This document shows, in pieces, positions 9,270-18,050 of a DNA stretch of 64,000 bases. The stretch comes from an uncultured Collinsella sp. (GTDB taxonomy: Bacteria; Actinomycetota; Coriobacteriia; Coriobacteriales; Coriobacteriaceae), in assembly GCA_937995345.1 (NCBI GenBank), contig CALKKS010000006.1, forward strand, positions 27,490 to 91,489, in the 5' to 3' direction. Made by a program: the position numbers and the translations under genes. The stretch's first letter is position 1. Each line of letters starts with the position of its first letter. Under the pieces are notes generated by a model, which made no database searches, was not told the DNA's origin, and worked only from the letters and a program-made list of their open reading frames with translations.

Positions 9270-10985
9270 CTATTGTGCCGAGCCCGCAACGGGCTCAAAA
9301 TGCTTGTCCTTCACGGCTGCCGCCAAGCGATCTGCCAGATTGCGTACGCGCGGGTCCAGACGTGCGGCGCCCGGATTGACAAAGAAGCGGGCCGTGCAGT
9401 CCATGATGCGGCCGGTGATGACCAGGTCGTTGTCGCGCAGGGTGGCACCCGTGGCGGTAATGTCCACGATGCGGTCGGTCATGCCGACGATGGGCCCCAG
9501 CTCAATATTGCCGTGCAACGAAACGATGTCGGCATTCACGCCGCGCTCGGCATACCAGGCACTCGCGATGCGCGGGTACTTGGTTGCCACGCGAAGCGAC
9601 CCGCGGCGGGCATAGTTGCGCTCGACCTGACCGGCGCGCCATGCGGGCTCCGCCTCGATAAAGGTGCACAGGCCATAGCCCAGATCGACCAGCTGCAGCA
9701 GGTTGAGGTCGGCCTCGATAAGCGAGTCCCAGCCGCAGATGCCGCAGTCGGCGCCGCCGCAGCCCACAAAGGCGGGCGCGTCACTGGGTCGCACGATGAC
9801 AAACTCGATATCGCCGACCGCGCCCACGCCGGCACGCGTGTCGCGGCCGCGCACGATCAGGTGACGACCGGGATCGCGTAGCTCCGAGACATCCAAGCCC
9901 GCTGCCTCGAGCACGTCGAGGGTGTCGGCCTTGAGCGAGCCCTTGGGCACGGCAATGCGCAGCGGGCCCTCGGCGCCACGGCCCACGGCGTGATCACCGT
10001 CGGAAGCGGCGTCCTCGGCCGAGGTGCGCGCGGCCTCCAGACGCTCGAGCGAAAAGGCGAAGCCCGCCGCCGGCACCTCGATACCATCGCCGAATGCGCC
10101 GGTAAAGATGGAATCGTAGCGACCGCCCGAGCCCACCGGATCGGGCAGGCCACCTGCGTAGGCCTTAAAGACCAGGCCCGTATAGTAATCAAACGAGTTC
10201 ATGATGGAGAAGTCGAAGGACAGCACTTGGGCATCCTCGAGAGCCAAGCCCTCAACCAGGGCACGCAGCTCACGCGTGAGCGGTGCGACGATACCGGCAG
10301 CCGCCAACAGCGCATCCACGCGGTCGAGCACCTCGGCGCCGCCATGCAGGCGCGGCAGCTCGCTAATGGCAGCCTTGACGGCCTCGGACTCGGCGCTTTC
10401 CGCCACGCGGACATCGAGGCCCACAAAGTCGTTGGCGTGCACACAACGCAGTGCCTCGGCAGCCAGCTCGCGATCCTCGCATGCCGCGAGCAGTTCCTTA
10501 AACGGGCGCACGCTACCTGCGATAATGCGCGCATCGGGCAGTGCCAACTTGCGCACGGCCTCGGCGACCAGCGAGACAATCTCGACATCGCCTGCGGTAT
10601 CGCCCGCGCCGATGAGCTCAAAGCCCAGCTGCGTAAACTGACGCGAACCGCCGGCATTGCGCTGGCACTCGCGGACCACCGGCGCCTCGTAGCGCAGCCG
10701 CAGGGGCAGGTCGGCCGCACGCATGCGGGTCGAAACCAGGCGCACGATGGGCAGCGTGTTGTCGGGACGAACCACCAGCAGGCGACCGTCGTCGTCAAAG
10801 AGCTTAAACGGCGTATCCGCGATGCGGCCGCCCTCCTCGAGCGAACCCTTGTCCTCAAGCAGCGGCGTTTCGACCGGCAGATAATGATGCTCCCTAAAGC
10901 AGCCCTTCACCGTACATGCGATCTCCTCGCGCGCCTGAGCCTCCTCGGGCAATATGTCCCGGAATCCCCACGGTGTGGCCGTCAT
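9270..10985 (-). CDS. hisZG: HisZ-HisG fusion: ATP phosphoribosyltransferase with regulatory domain
   Basis: 571 residues in one frame. Residues 1 to about 320 are HisZ, the histidyl-tRNA-synthetase-like regulatory subunit (class II motif LRLRYEAPVVREC and later SGGRYDSIF). From about residue 341 comes the short-form catalytic HisG (LRIAVPKGSL, RPSDAPAFVGCG, ATKYPRIA, and IVDITATGATLRDNDL at the PRPP site). Short-form HisG normally needs separate HisZ, so fusion fixes a 1:1 ratio. It performs the first, feedback-controlled step and heads the his operon. Confidence 0.93.
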   Translation of the reverse strand: MTATPWGFRDILPEEAQAREEIACTVKGCFREHHYLPVETPLLEDKGSLEEGGRIADTPFKLFDDDGRLLVVRPDNTLPIVRLVSTRMRAADLPLRLRYEAPVVRECQRNAGGSRQFTQLGFELIGAGDTAGDVEIVSLVAEAVRKLALPDARIIAGSVRPFKELLAACEDRELAAEALRCVHANDFVGLDVRVAESAESEAVKAAISELPRLHGGAEVLDRVDALLAAAGIVAPLTRELRALVEGLALEDAQVLSFDFSIMNSFDYYTGLVFKAYAGGLPDPVGSGGRYDSIFTGAFGDGIEVPAAGFAFSLERLEAARTSAEDAASDGDHAVGRGAEGPLRIAVPKGSLKADTLDVLEAAGLDVSELRDPGRHLIVRGRDTRAGVGAVGDIEFVIVRPSDAPAFVGCGGADCGICGWDSLIEADLNLLQLVDLGYGLCTFIEAEPAWRAGQVERNYARRGSLRVATKYPRIASAWYAERGVNADIVSLHGNIELGPIVGMTDRIVDITATGATLRDNDLVITGRIMDCTARFFVNPGAARLDPRVRNLADRLAAAVKDKHFEPVAGSAQ

Positions 10986-11022
10986 CTGGTGAGCCTCCTC
11001 ATGCTGTGTCTCATATAGAACA

Positions 11023-11058
11023 GAAGACCGGCATAGCTCCGCCGGTCTTTTGGGTACT
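11023..11058 (-). terminator. Hairpin before the his operon
   Basis: AAGACCGGC (11024-11032) pairs with GCCGGTCTT (11041-11049). In minus-strand RNA it is followed by CUUCUGUUCU. It lies after the epimerase gene (ends 11155) and before hisZG, so it can end the former's transcript or be a his leader hairpin. No T-box motif is seen. Confidence 0.55.
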
Positions 11059-11154
11059 TTAGCATACTAGAGTGCTTGCGGGGAAAATCCGTCACAGCCG
11101 CTCACACCGTATTCATTTGGAAACATAGGGCAGATTGCCGCAGCCCAACCCCAC

Positions 11155-11991
11155 TTAGGCGCCAATCGCACGACGATACTCTGCCATTACCTGCGCATCG
11201 GCAGCTGCGGGGTCGGCAAAATAGCGCCCGTCATAGGTCTCAGCCGAAACAACTCCGCGATAGCCGCGCGCCACCAGCCTATCCAGGTCAGCGCGCATAT
11301 CGCGGTCGCCGTCACCCCAGGCAAGATGCGTCGTGCCATCTGCCGCAACATCGACAAAATGCACGTGGGCGACATCATCGCCAAGCAGATCGAAATAATC
11401 GTCGATGGTATCCCCCGCCACCGCCATGGCGCCCATATCCAGACACGCCTTGAGCGCCGGATGCCCAACCGCGTCAATCATGCGCTTTGTATCCGCCGCC
11501 GAGTTCACAATCATCGACTCAACCGGCTGCAAGGCCTCAAGCACCAGGCGAACGCCGCGCTCGCCCGCATACTCGGCAATCGACCGCAGCATCGAGGCGC
11601 TACGCGCCCACGCGTCCTCGATCGGCTCATTCAAAAACGCCCAGCCACTCGAAACCATAACCTGCTCGGCCCCAAGCTCCGCCGCGATATCCACAACGTT
11701 CTTAAAGTACGCGAGCGTGCGGGCACGCGCCTCATTCCCGCGCGCCGCGATATTCCACGGCTTGGGGTTGTTCTGTTCGGGGCAAAGCCCCACAATCCGA
11801 ACCCCATACCGCTGTGACAGCTCCCGCACCTGCTCGAACGAATCGTATCCATGGCAATCGACATACAGATGCATCGCCCCGGTCCAAAGTTCGCAACACG
11901 TGTAGCCCGAGGCCGCAGCCGAGGAAAAGAATTCCTCAAGGTCAAAATAACGATGGCTGATATTCATGACGGCAAGCTGCGGATACTCCAT
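11155..11991 (-). CDS. FrlC-like sugar epimerase (TIM barrel)
   Basis: 278 residues from ATG 11991 (AAAGGTGG 6 nt upstream; a GTG at 12000 is possible). Xylose-isomerase-like TIM barrel. The layout ELWTGAMHLYVD, IVGLCPEQNN, VLEALQPVESMIVN and SAETYDG runs parallel to E. coli FrlC, which interconverts fructoselysine and psicoselysine; this comparison is from memory. It is the last gene of a PTS cluster with an FrlB-like deglycase, which supports the same type of substrate. Exact sugar not shown. Confidence 0.65.
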   Translation of the reverse strand: MEYPQLAVMNISHRYFDLEEFFSSAAASGYTCCELWTGAMHLYVDCHGYDSFEQVRELSQRYGVRIVGLCPEQNNPKPWNIAARGNEARARTLAYFKNVVDIAAELGAEQVMVSSGWAFLNEPIEDAWARSASMLRSIAEYAGERGVRLVLEALQPVESMIVNSAADTKRMIDAVGHPALKACLDMGAMAVAGDTIDDYFDLLGDDVAHVHFVDVAADGTTHLAWGDGDRDMRADLDRLVARGYRGVVSAETYDGRYFADPAAADAQVMAEYRRAIGA

Positions 11992-12012
11992 CTTGTCCAC
12001 CTTTCGGCAAAA

Positions 12013-12042
12013 GGGCGCCGCAGCACAGTGTGCGCGACGCCC
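12013..12042 (-). terminator. Bulged hairpin between IID and epimerase
   Basis: GGGCG-CCGC ... GCG-CGCCC with small bulges; minus-strand RNA then reads UUUUGCC. It could lower expression of the epimerase relative to the PTS genes. Confidence 0.35.
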
Positions 12043-12074
12043 CCTCTTACATTGTTTTGATTATGACGGATGCC

Positions 12075-12911
12075 CTACTGAACACCAAGTACTCCAAAGA
12101 ACGCGCCGGCGATACTCACGAGCAAAATCACCAGCATGATGAGCAGCGGATTCATCTTCTTCTTGAGCATGAGATAGACGATTCCAAACAGCCCCATCGT
12201 GACAAAGCCCGGGAAGATGCCGTTGAGCAGCTCGGCCAGCGTCTGAGCGCCATCGCCCGCGCCAACCATGAGCGGAATGTCCACCGTGACCATCTCCATG
12301 GTCATCGCGCCGATCACCATAGCGCCCATGATGGAAGCCATCTTGACGATCGTGTCCATGATGCCTGACTCCTGGACCTTGCTGATCATGTCCGAGCCAA
12401 AGCGATATCCCACAAACGTCAGCAGGTAACGGATGATGTAGTGGGGGACGTTGAACACGAGCAGGAACAAAATCGGGCCAAGAATAGAGCCCTGCAGCGC
12501 CAGCGACGTGCCGACACCCGTTGCCAAAATTCGCAGCGTGCCCCAGTAGAAGGCATCGCCCACGCCGGACAGCGGCCCCATCAAAGCAAGCTTGACATTA
12601 GAGATCGCGCTCGTGTCAAAGCTCTCGTCGGTAGCGTTGACCTCCTCCATTGCCGCGGCAATGGACATGGGGAGCGTCGAGATGTACGGCGTGACGTTAT
12701 AGAGCTCCATGTGGCGCTTGAGCGCAGCCTTAAAGTCCGCATCCTGCGGATAGAGCTTGCGCAGGATCGGCATGAGAGCCCACATAAAGCCGATGTGGCC
12801 CATACGCTCGTAGTTCCAGGAATGCTCATAGGGAATCGAGCGCCAGAACAGCTTCTTAAGATCTGCGCGGGTAATCAGCCCGTCGTAGGAAGACTCAAAC
12901 TTAAAACTCAT
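12075..12911 (-). CDS. PTS mannose-family IID subunit
   Basis: 278 residues. Membrane component that with IIC forms the sugar channel. Family signs: LFWRSIPYEHSWNYERM, the YISTLPMSIAAAMEE stretch, ALMGPLSGVGDAFYWGTLRI, and hydrophobic C-terminal segments ending MLVILLVSIAGAFFGVLG. ATG 12911 overlaps the IIC end by 11 bp; five codons upstream in frame are unlikely to be used. Clearly diverged from the other two IID copies in the window. Confidence 0.92.
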   Translation of the reverse strand: MSFKFESSYDGLITRADLKKLFWRSIPYEHSWNYERMGHIGFMWALMPILRKLYPQDADFKAALKRHMELYNVTPYISTLPMSIAAAMEEVNATDESFDTSAISNVKLALMGPLSGVGDAFYWGTLRILATGVGTSLALQGSILGPILFLLVFNVPHYIIRYLLTFVGYRFGSDMISKVQESGIMDTIVKMASIMGAMVIGAMTMEMVTVDIPLMVGAGDGAQTLAELLNGIFPGFVTMGLFGIVYLMLKKKMNPLLIMLVILLVSIAGAFFGVLGVQ

Positions 12912-13692
12912 CGAACCCACTCCCAATCGCAGGATCCTCGGTTGCCGCCACGGGCTGCTCCGCCTTTTTCTTCTCGCCCAAAACCGTCATCGCGACGACG
13001 ATAATCGCGGCGAAGATCGCCACACCCGTCGTGCTAATGCCAAAGTAGGCAACGAGGAAGAAGCCTGCGAAGAAGAACGGTGCCACGGTCTTGTTCATAA
13101 TCATCTGAGCCAGCATTGCAAAGCCGAGTGCAGGCAAGAAGGCAGCGGCGACATCCATACCGGTCTGAACGAAATCGGGGATGATGTTGAGCAGGCTGGC
13201 CACGGCATCGGCACCAAAGAAGAAGGCCAGGGGAATGATCAACAGGCCGCACCAGCTCTGCGCGTAACCGGCGATGAGCATGTTGCGCGTAATGGCCTTG
13301 GTGTCTCCGTCCTCGACGTTTTTGTCGATACGGTGTACCAGCAGCAGCATGACCGGCTGACCCAGGGCCGTGTCGAGCGCCAGAACAATCGTGGCGATGG
13401 GAATACCCAGGGTCAGTGCCGCCGAAGCGTCCGCGCCGGCCTGCATGGCAAGGGATACGCCCAGGATGGTTCCAGAAATCGTATCGGGCGGGTTATAGGC
13501 GCCGACCGAGATGGCGCCGACCATAGCAAGCTCCATCGTGGCGCCCATAATCGTGCCGGTTACCACGTCGCCCATGACAAGGCCGACCAGAGGTCCGAGC
13601 ACAATGGGGCGCTGGAGGTAGCTCGTGCCCGTCAGCCACTCGGAATAGCCCAAAAGGGCGATCAGGAAAATCAGGATTGTCTTGATAACCAT
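12901..13692 (-). CDS. PTS mannose-family IIC subunit
   Basis: 263 residues, multi-spanning. LQRPIVLGPLVGLVMGD and MGATMELAMVGAISVGAYNPPD are characteristic of the family. Follows IIB by 8 bp. Substrate specificity not readable; cluster partners suggest a fructosamine-type compound. Confidence 0.93.
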   Translation of the reverse strand: MVIKTILIFLIALLGYSEWLTGTSYLQRPIVLGPLVGLVMGDVVTGTIMGATMELAMVGAISVGAYNPPDTISGTILGVSLAMQAGADASAALTLGIPIATIVLALDTALGQPVMLLLVHRIDKNVEDGDTKAITRNMLIAGYAQSWCGLLIIPLAFFFGADAVASLLNIIPDFVQTGMDVAAAFLPALGFAMLAQMIMNKTVAPFFFAGFFLVAYFGISTTGVAIFAAIIVVAMTVLGEKKKAEQPVAATEDPAIGSGFDEF

Positions 13693-13700
13693 GACAGCCC

Positions 13701-14171
13701 CTAACCGATGGCCTTTGCGGCGTCAGTCTTTGCATCCGCCGGAATCATCTGGATGAACAGCTCGTAGCCCTCGCCGAGCAGCTCCTTCACGTACGCCTCG
13801 TTCTCGGGCGTAAGGAACACGCTCGTCGAGACCTGGCGGGCGTCCTCGCTAAAGGCAACGTTGCCGAGGTTGATCTTCTTGACGCCCATCGCCTTTGCGA
13901 CGGCACCTGCCTGCTGAATCGTCTCGCAAACAACGAAGAGCTTGTACTTGTCGGTCACACCGCTCTGGAGCGCCTTGACGGCATCCTCGGTGTTTTTAAC
14001 GACGACCTTGCAGCCCTCCGGCTTTGCAAGGGACAGGGCCTGCAGACGAAGCTTGTCGTTGAGGACCGTGTCGCTTACCAGCAGGATGCAGTCGGCACCC
14101 AAAGCCGAGGTCCAGCTCACGGCAACCTGGCCGTGAAGCAGTCGATAGTCTACGCGAATCATCTGAATCAT
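13701..14171 (-). CDS. PTS mannose-family IIB subunit
   Basis: 156 residues, cytoplasmic phosphocarrier. RVDYRLLHGQVAVSW holds the phospho-accepting His (about residue 14). Start ATG 14171 has AGGAG 7 nt upstream. GVTDKYKLFVVCET and KKINLGN are typical of the fold. Confidence 0.93.
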   Translation of the reverse strand: MIQMIRVDYRLLHGQVAVSWTSALGADCILLVSDTVLNDKLRLQALSLAKPEGCKVVVKNTEDAVKALQSGVTDKYKLFVVCETIQQAGAVAKAMGVKKINLGNVAFSEDARQVSTSVFLTPENEAYVKELLGEGYELFIQMIPADAKTDAAKAIG

Positions 14172-14187
14172 GATGTGCTCCTAACGA

Positions 14188-14604
14188 TTAAAACTCATCG
14201 AGTTCGGCCTGGCCCAGCAGGTCGTTGACGTACTTGACCTTGGTGTCGTCCGCCTCGACGATCTGACGAATGGCCTCGTCGATCGGAGTCGAATCGGACA
14301 CGAACAGCAGCTGGATCAGAAGCGGCAGATTCATATTGGTCACCAGATGCGTGTTGGGGCGCATCTGGACAACCTTGGTGAACTCGTTGTTGACGCTGCC
14401 GCCAAACAGGTCGGTGCAAACGACGACCTCATCGTCCGCGGCAAAGCCGTCCAGAATCGCCGCGGCCTCCTTGGCCAGGTCCTCATTTCCGTCGACATAC
14501 ATAGAGAGCGCATGGACGTTTTCGCGCTCGCCGGAGAGCAGGCCGATGCTCTCGACGATTCCAGACGCGAAATGAGCATGGGATGCCACGATAAACTGCC
14601 TCAT
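14188..14604 (-). CDS. PTS mannose-family IIA subunit
   Basis: 138 residues from ATG 14604 (AAGGGG upstream). ASHAHFASGI near the N-terminus holds the phospho-His (about residue 9); CTDLFGGSVNNEF is the second family motif. Acidic tail. A strong terminator lies between this gene and the upstream SIS gene, so it may have separate expression. Confidence 0.93.
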   Translation of the reverse strand: MRQFIVASHAHFASGIVESIGLLSGERENVHALSMYVDGNEDLAKEAAAILDGFAADDEVVVCTDLFGGSVNNEFTKVVQMRPNTHLVTNMNLPLLIQLLFVSDSTPIDEAIRQIVEADDTKVKYVNDLLGQAELDEF

Positions 14605-14633
14605 TCGATTCCCCTTTCTAGCGAATTTCGGCA

Positions 14634-14662
14634 TAAAAAAGCCCGGACGCATGCGCCCGGGC
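14634..14662 (-). terminator. Intrinsic terminator between SIS gene and IIA
   Basis: GCCCGGGCGC-AT-GCGTCCGGGC (one G-U) followed by six U in minus-strand RNA. It sits inside the operon, after the deglycase gene and before the IIA start, so the first gene may be made in excess over the PTS genes. Confidence 0.85.
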
Positions 14663-14687
14663 AGGGTGCTTCTTGCTTAGCAGTCGA

Positions 14688-15749
14688 TTAGTAGTCGAAC
14701 TGGTGATAGTAACGACGGTAGTTGAGGTTGTGCTTGGTGACCGTCTCGTAGTAGGCGGCGAGTCGATCGGTGACCAGCGAGGACAGGATCCACGGAGACA
14801 CGATGACGCGGAACTCGTCGTCAAGGCCGGGGATCGCGAACTCGGCGGTGTCGATGATGTTGATGTCGGTGTCGCCGGTCACGCCGCGGGTCAGGAACGC
14901 GCGGACGCGCTCGTCGAGCTTGCGGTTCTCGTCCTCGCCCATGAACAGGAACACGGGGACGCCGGGCTCCACGAGCTCGAGGGTGCCGTGGAAGAAGTCG
15001 GCCGAGGTGATGTAGCGGGTGCGCTTCCACTGCATCTCCTCGAGGATGCACATCGAGAACAGGATGGTCTCGCCCCACAGGGCGCCGGAGCCGATGAACA
15101 TGGTGTAGGGGGCCAGGGCGTACTTCTTGGCGAGCTCCTCGGCGCGCGGCTCGAAGCGCTTGCGGATATCGAGCATATCCTTCCAGATGTCCTTGGTCTG
15201 CTCGATGAACAGATCGAACTTGGGGAAGCAGCCGCGGCGGTTGAGCAGGCGCAGGCCGAAGCAGTCGGCGAGGTAGTAGCCCTTCTCGCAGCCACCGGAG
15301 CCATGGTCAGAAGCCATGGCGACGCAGTTCTCGGCGCCGACAGCCTGGCCGATGGGGCCCTCGGGCTTGGTCATGGCGTAGACGCGCACGCCCATGTCCT
15401 TCATCTTCTTGACGGCCTCGAGGACCTCGGGGGTGGTGCCGGACTCGGAGGCGGTGAGCACGACGGACTTGTCGGTCATGCGCTTGTGGCCGGAGACATT
15501 CCACTCGGCGGCGTGGATCAGGTAGACCTCCAGGTCGCGGTCGCCGAACTTGTTCATGAGATACTCGAGCTGCATGAGCTCATCCCAGGTGCCGCCGACG
15601 CCCATCAGGAACACGGCGTCGTAGCCCTCGTCGGCGACCTTGTCGGCGAGCGCGGTCATCTTCTTGCCGGCCTCGTAGACGTTCTTGCCGTCCTCGATGT
15701 AGCCCTCCTGGCTAAAGTGCATGATCTCGATCTTCTCGGTTTCCTTCAT
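14688..15749 (-). CDS. FrlB-like SIS deglycase, copy 1
   Basis: 353 residues from ATG 15749. Two SIS domains. Sugar-binding signs: ASESGTTPEVLEAV, SADFFHGTLELVEPGVPVFLF and the C-terminus YYETVTKHN...RRYYHQFDY, which parallels E. coli FrlB (fructoselysine 6-phosphate deglycase) as I remember it. Likely splits a phosphorylated Amadori product into glucose 6-phosphate and an amine or amino acid. The 871 bp at 14800-15670 are identical by eye to 22774-23644 in the paralogous gene, while the ends differ. Confidence 0.8.
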   Translation of the reverse strand: MKETEKIEIMHFSQEGYIEDGKNVYEAGKKMTALADKVADEGYDAVFLMGVGGTWDELMQLEYLMNKFGDRDLEVYLIHAAEWNVSGHKRMTDKSVVLTASESGTTPEVLEAVKKMKDMGVRVYAMTKPEGPIGQAVGAENCVAMASDHGSGGCEKGYYLADCFGLRLLNRRGCFPKFDLFIEQTKDIWKDMLDIRKRFEPRAEELAKKYALAPYTMFIGSGALWGETILFSMCILEEMQWKRTRYITSADFFHGTLELVEPGVPVFLFMGEDENRKLDERVRAFLTRGVTGDTDINIIDTAEFAIPGLDDEFRVIVSPWILSSLVTDRLAAYYETVTKHNLNYRRYYHQFDY

Positions 15750-15796
15750 GGCTTTTCCTTTCTGTCTTGCACGCGAATCTATACATCGCGTTTCTT

Positions 15797-15901
15797 TTCG
15801 ATACCAATTATAGACATACACCCAACGTGTTTTTAATACCACTTTGCAATCTGCGCCGATCCTCGGTGAACGGTCGAAATTCTCGGGTGAGTGGTATTAA
15901 A
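15797..15901 (-). promoter_or_regulatory. Promoter region with repeated TTTRATACCA operators
   Basis: Three half-site-like motifs: CGATACCAATTATAG (from 15799), TTTAATACCACT (15832-15843) and its exact reverse complement AGTGGTATTAAA (15890-15901). Between them lies TCGGTGAACGGT (15863-15874). GntR/HutC repressors often bind TTGGTATAGACC-like sites, so this is the likely target of the two GntR proteins at 25094-26559. Confidence 0.6.
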
Positions 15902-15919
15902 TTAGAATTAGATGTATAT

Positions 15920-17134
15920 CTAGCACTCTCGGCGCTTCCCCTGCGTGACAAAGAACAGCGTTCCTACCAGCGCAATGATTGTCGAAGCTCCAAACAGCAC
16001 CGTCTGAACGCCCAAGGCCTCCGCCAAAAACGGAGCGGCCAGCAACGGCAGCACGCCGGCACTCATCAGACCAAAACGTACAAAGCCCGTGATGCGGCCC
16101 AGGTATTTGATGTCCGCGCGCTCCTGAATCAGGATCATCTGGAGCGGCTCCAGGAAACCCCACGCCAAGCCGTTGATCGCCTGGCCGATAATCGCGACTC
16201 CCAGCATATCCGTGCCCACGTACACCATGGACCCAATGCCCACCGTCATGAGCGACCCGAGCAACAGGCGCAGGTTGACATGGCGAGCCGAAAGCTTGGT
16301 CAGGGCGAAGGCACCCACCGAAGAGGTAAGGCCCACGACCGAGGACAGCCATCCCAGCCAGACGATATCTACATTGAGCACATCGCGATAGAACAGCGAC
16401 TCCAGCGAATCGAACGCGCCAAACGCAAAGAAGCCCAAAAAGCCCGAGATAAAGATGAGACGCAGATCGTGGTTGCAAAACGTGAGCCGGGCACCCTCGA
16501 CCATGCCTCCAAAGATGCCGCCCTTCTGCTTCTCCGCCTTTGGGGGAACCACGCTCTCATGGCAGCCCAGAGAAAGCACCGCGGCCACGCCCATCATTGC
16601 CGCCATAAGCAGATAGACCGATTGCGTGGCAAAGCAGCTCACGATGGCACCGCCAAGCAGCGGACCGGCGGTATAGGCGATGTTGCTGTAGAAGACCATC
16701 AGGCCGTTCACGCGGGTGCGACCCTCGGTTGTCGACTCAAGGTACCCCGGAAACGCATGGGTGCAGGTGTTGATAAAACCGCCGGCAAGCCCCAACACGC
16801 AGGCGGCAAACACAAGGCTCGGGACCGTAAGCGGCGCCAGGCCAATGCCAAGCGATAGCACCGCCGTAATCACGCACGTCATAAACGACGTCCGACGCGG
16901 CCCAAAGCGGTCGATGACCGATCCCGACACCATATTGCCCACCGACGTCATAAGATTGCGCACGAGCGTAATGGCGGCAACCAAAAAAGCCGTGCCGGCT
17001 AGATCATACGTGGCCGCACCGATAAGCCCCAAAAAGTACACCGCATTGTTGGCGCACCACTGCAGGGACTCAATAAGAATCAGCCTGACCTCTGCCGGCG
17101 TCAGGCGCATTGCTTCGCGATCCTTCGCGAACAT
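15920..17134 (-). CDS. MFS transporter
   Basis: 404 residues, about 12 membrane segments. An MFS motif-A-like loop GSVIDRFGPRRTS follows segment 2. A charged central loop (KAEKQKGG) separates the halves. Lies after the orphan IIC-IID pair; could export amines or sugars left from the pathway, but no substrate is visible. Confidence 0.8.
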   Translation of the reverse strand: MFAKDREAMRLTPAEVRLILIESLQWCANNAVYFLGLIGAATYDLAGTAFLVAAITLVRNLMTSVGNMVSGSVIDRFGPRRTSFMTCVITAVLSLGIGLAPLTVPSLVFAACVLGLAGGFINTCTHAFPGYLESTTEGRTRVNGLMVFYSNIAYTAGPLLGGAIVSCFATQSVYLLMAAMMGVAAVLSLGCHESVVPPKAEKQKGGIFGGMVEGARLTFCNHDLRLIFISGFLGFFAFGAFDSLESLFYRDVLNVDIVWLGWLSSVVGLTSSVGAFALTKLSARHVNLRLLLGSLMTVGIGSMVYVGTDMLGVAIIGQAINGLAWGFLEPLQMILIQERADIKYLGRITGFVRFGLMSAGVLPLLAAPFLAEALGVQTVLFGASTIIALVGTLFFVTQGKRREC

Positions 17135-17151
17135 ACGTACTCCTTCTATAC

Positions 17152-17192
17152 AAAAAGGGGATGGAGGGCATAGGCCTGCTCCATCCCCTTTC
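17152..17192 (-). terminator. Intrinsic terminator after IID copy 2
   Basis: AAAGGGGATGGAG (17179-17191 read on minus) pairs with CTCCATCCCCTTT (17154-17166), and UUUUUG follows in minus-strand RNA. Ends the transcript of the IIC-IID pair. Confidence 0.85.
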
Positions 17193-17225
17193 CAGGTTGA
17201 AACGAAAATCTATGCAGTCGGGTCC

Positions 17226-18050
17226 TTACGCCAGCACGCCGAAGAACGCGCCGACGATGCCCACGGCCATGGTGGCCACGATCAGCACCATGGGGTTGAT
17301 CTTCTTGGACAGCAGCCAGTAGTACAGCCAGAAGGCGATCATGCCGAGCATGCCGGGCATGATGCCGTCCAGGATGTCCTGGAGGGTCTGGGCGTCGTCG
17401 CCCGAGCCGATGGCCACCGGGATGCTGGCCCAGAACATGTCCTTGCACATGGCGCCCACGACCATGACGCCCACGATGCCGACGCAGGTCATGACCTTCT
17501 GCATGAGGCCGGTCCTCTGGGCCTCGTCCAGGAAGCCCACGCCCAGCTCGTAGCCCTTGACGGCGCCCCAGACGCGCAGCGCGAAGCCGGGGACGTTGTA
17601 GATGAGCAGGAAGGCGATGGGGCCGAAGGGGTTGCCGGCCTGGCACAGGCTGATGCCCACCGCGGCGGCGACCACGCGCAGCGTCGACAGGAAGATGGAG
17701 TCGCCGATGCCGGACAGCGGGCCCATGAGGGCGGCCTTGACGTCGTTGACGCTCTCGGGCTCGATCTCGCCGCGGGCGACCTTCTCCTCCATGGCCATCG
17801 CGATGCCGCCGACGAACGGGGCGAACTGGACGGTGATGTTGAAGAACGCGCAGTGGCGGTGCAGGGCCTCGGCGTAGTCGTCGGGGCGGCCGGCGTAGAT
17901 CTTCTTGAGCATGTTGGCGACCATCAGGCAGAAGGCGATGTTCATCTGCTTGTAGTAGGTCCAGGAGAACTCCATGCCCAGGGCGCCGGTGTTGACGGCG
18001 CTCCTGACGAGGTCGGAGCGCGTGATCTTGTTCTCGGGACTAGAAGTCAT
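17226..18050 (-). CDS. PTS mannose-family IID, orphan-pair copy
   Basis: 274 residues from ATG 18050; ATG 18059 is the alternative but AAGGGG abuts it too closely. The protein is identical to the IID at 20008-20832. Motifs SAVNTGALGMEFSW, PFVGGIAMAMEE and ALMGPLSGIGDSIFLSTLRV. There is no IIA or IIB beside it, so it would need those of a neighbouring cluster. Confidence 0.92.
   Translation of the reverse strand: MTSSPENKITRSDLVRSAVNTGALGMEFSWTYYKQMNIAFCLMVANMLKKIYAGRPDDYAEALHRHCAFFNITVQFAPFVGGIAMAMEEKVARGEIEPESVNDVKAALMGPLSGIGDSIFLSTLRVVAAAVGISLCQAGNPFGPIAFLLIYNVPGFALRVWGAVKGYELGVGFLDEAQRTGLMQKVMTCVGIVGVMVVGAMCKDMFWASIPVAIGSGDDAQTLQDILDGIMPGMLGMIAFWLYYWLLSKKINPMVLIVATMAVGIVGAFFGVLA

Noticed and set aside
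8073..9881. 602-codon open frame opposite hisD and hisZG
   Set aside because: It is antisense to two clear genes, with His/Arg/Gly-rich composition typical of shadow frames in GC-rich DNA.
10986..11100. T-box riboswitch in front of the his operon
   Set aside because: The conserved antiterminator bulge and a specifier loop are not visible; only a simple hairpin is present.
14673..15836. 387-codon frame opposite the SIS gene (also at 22677-23831)
   Set aside because: Shadow of the FrlB-like gene; the repetition simply follows the duplicated gene.
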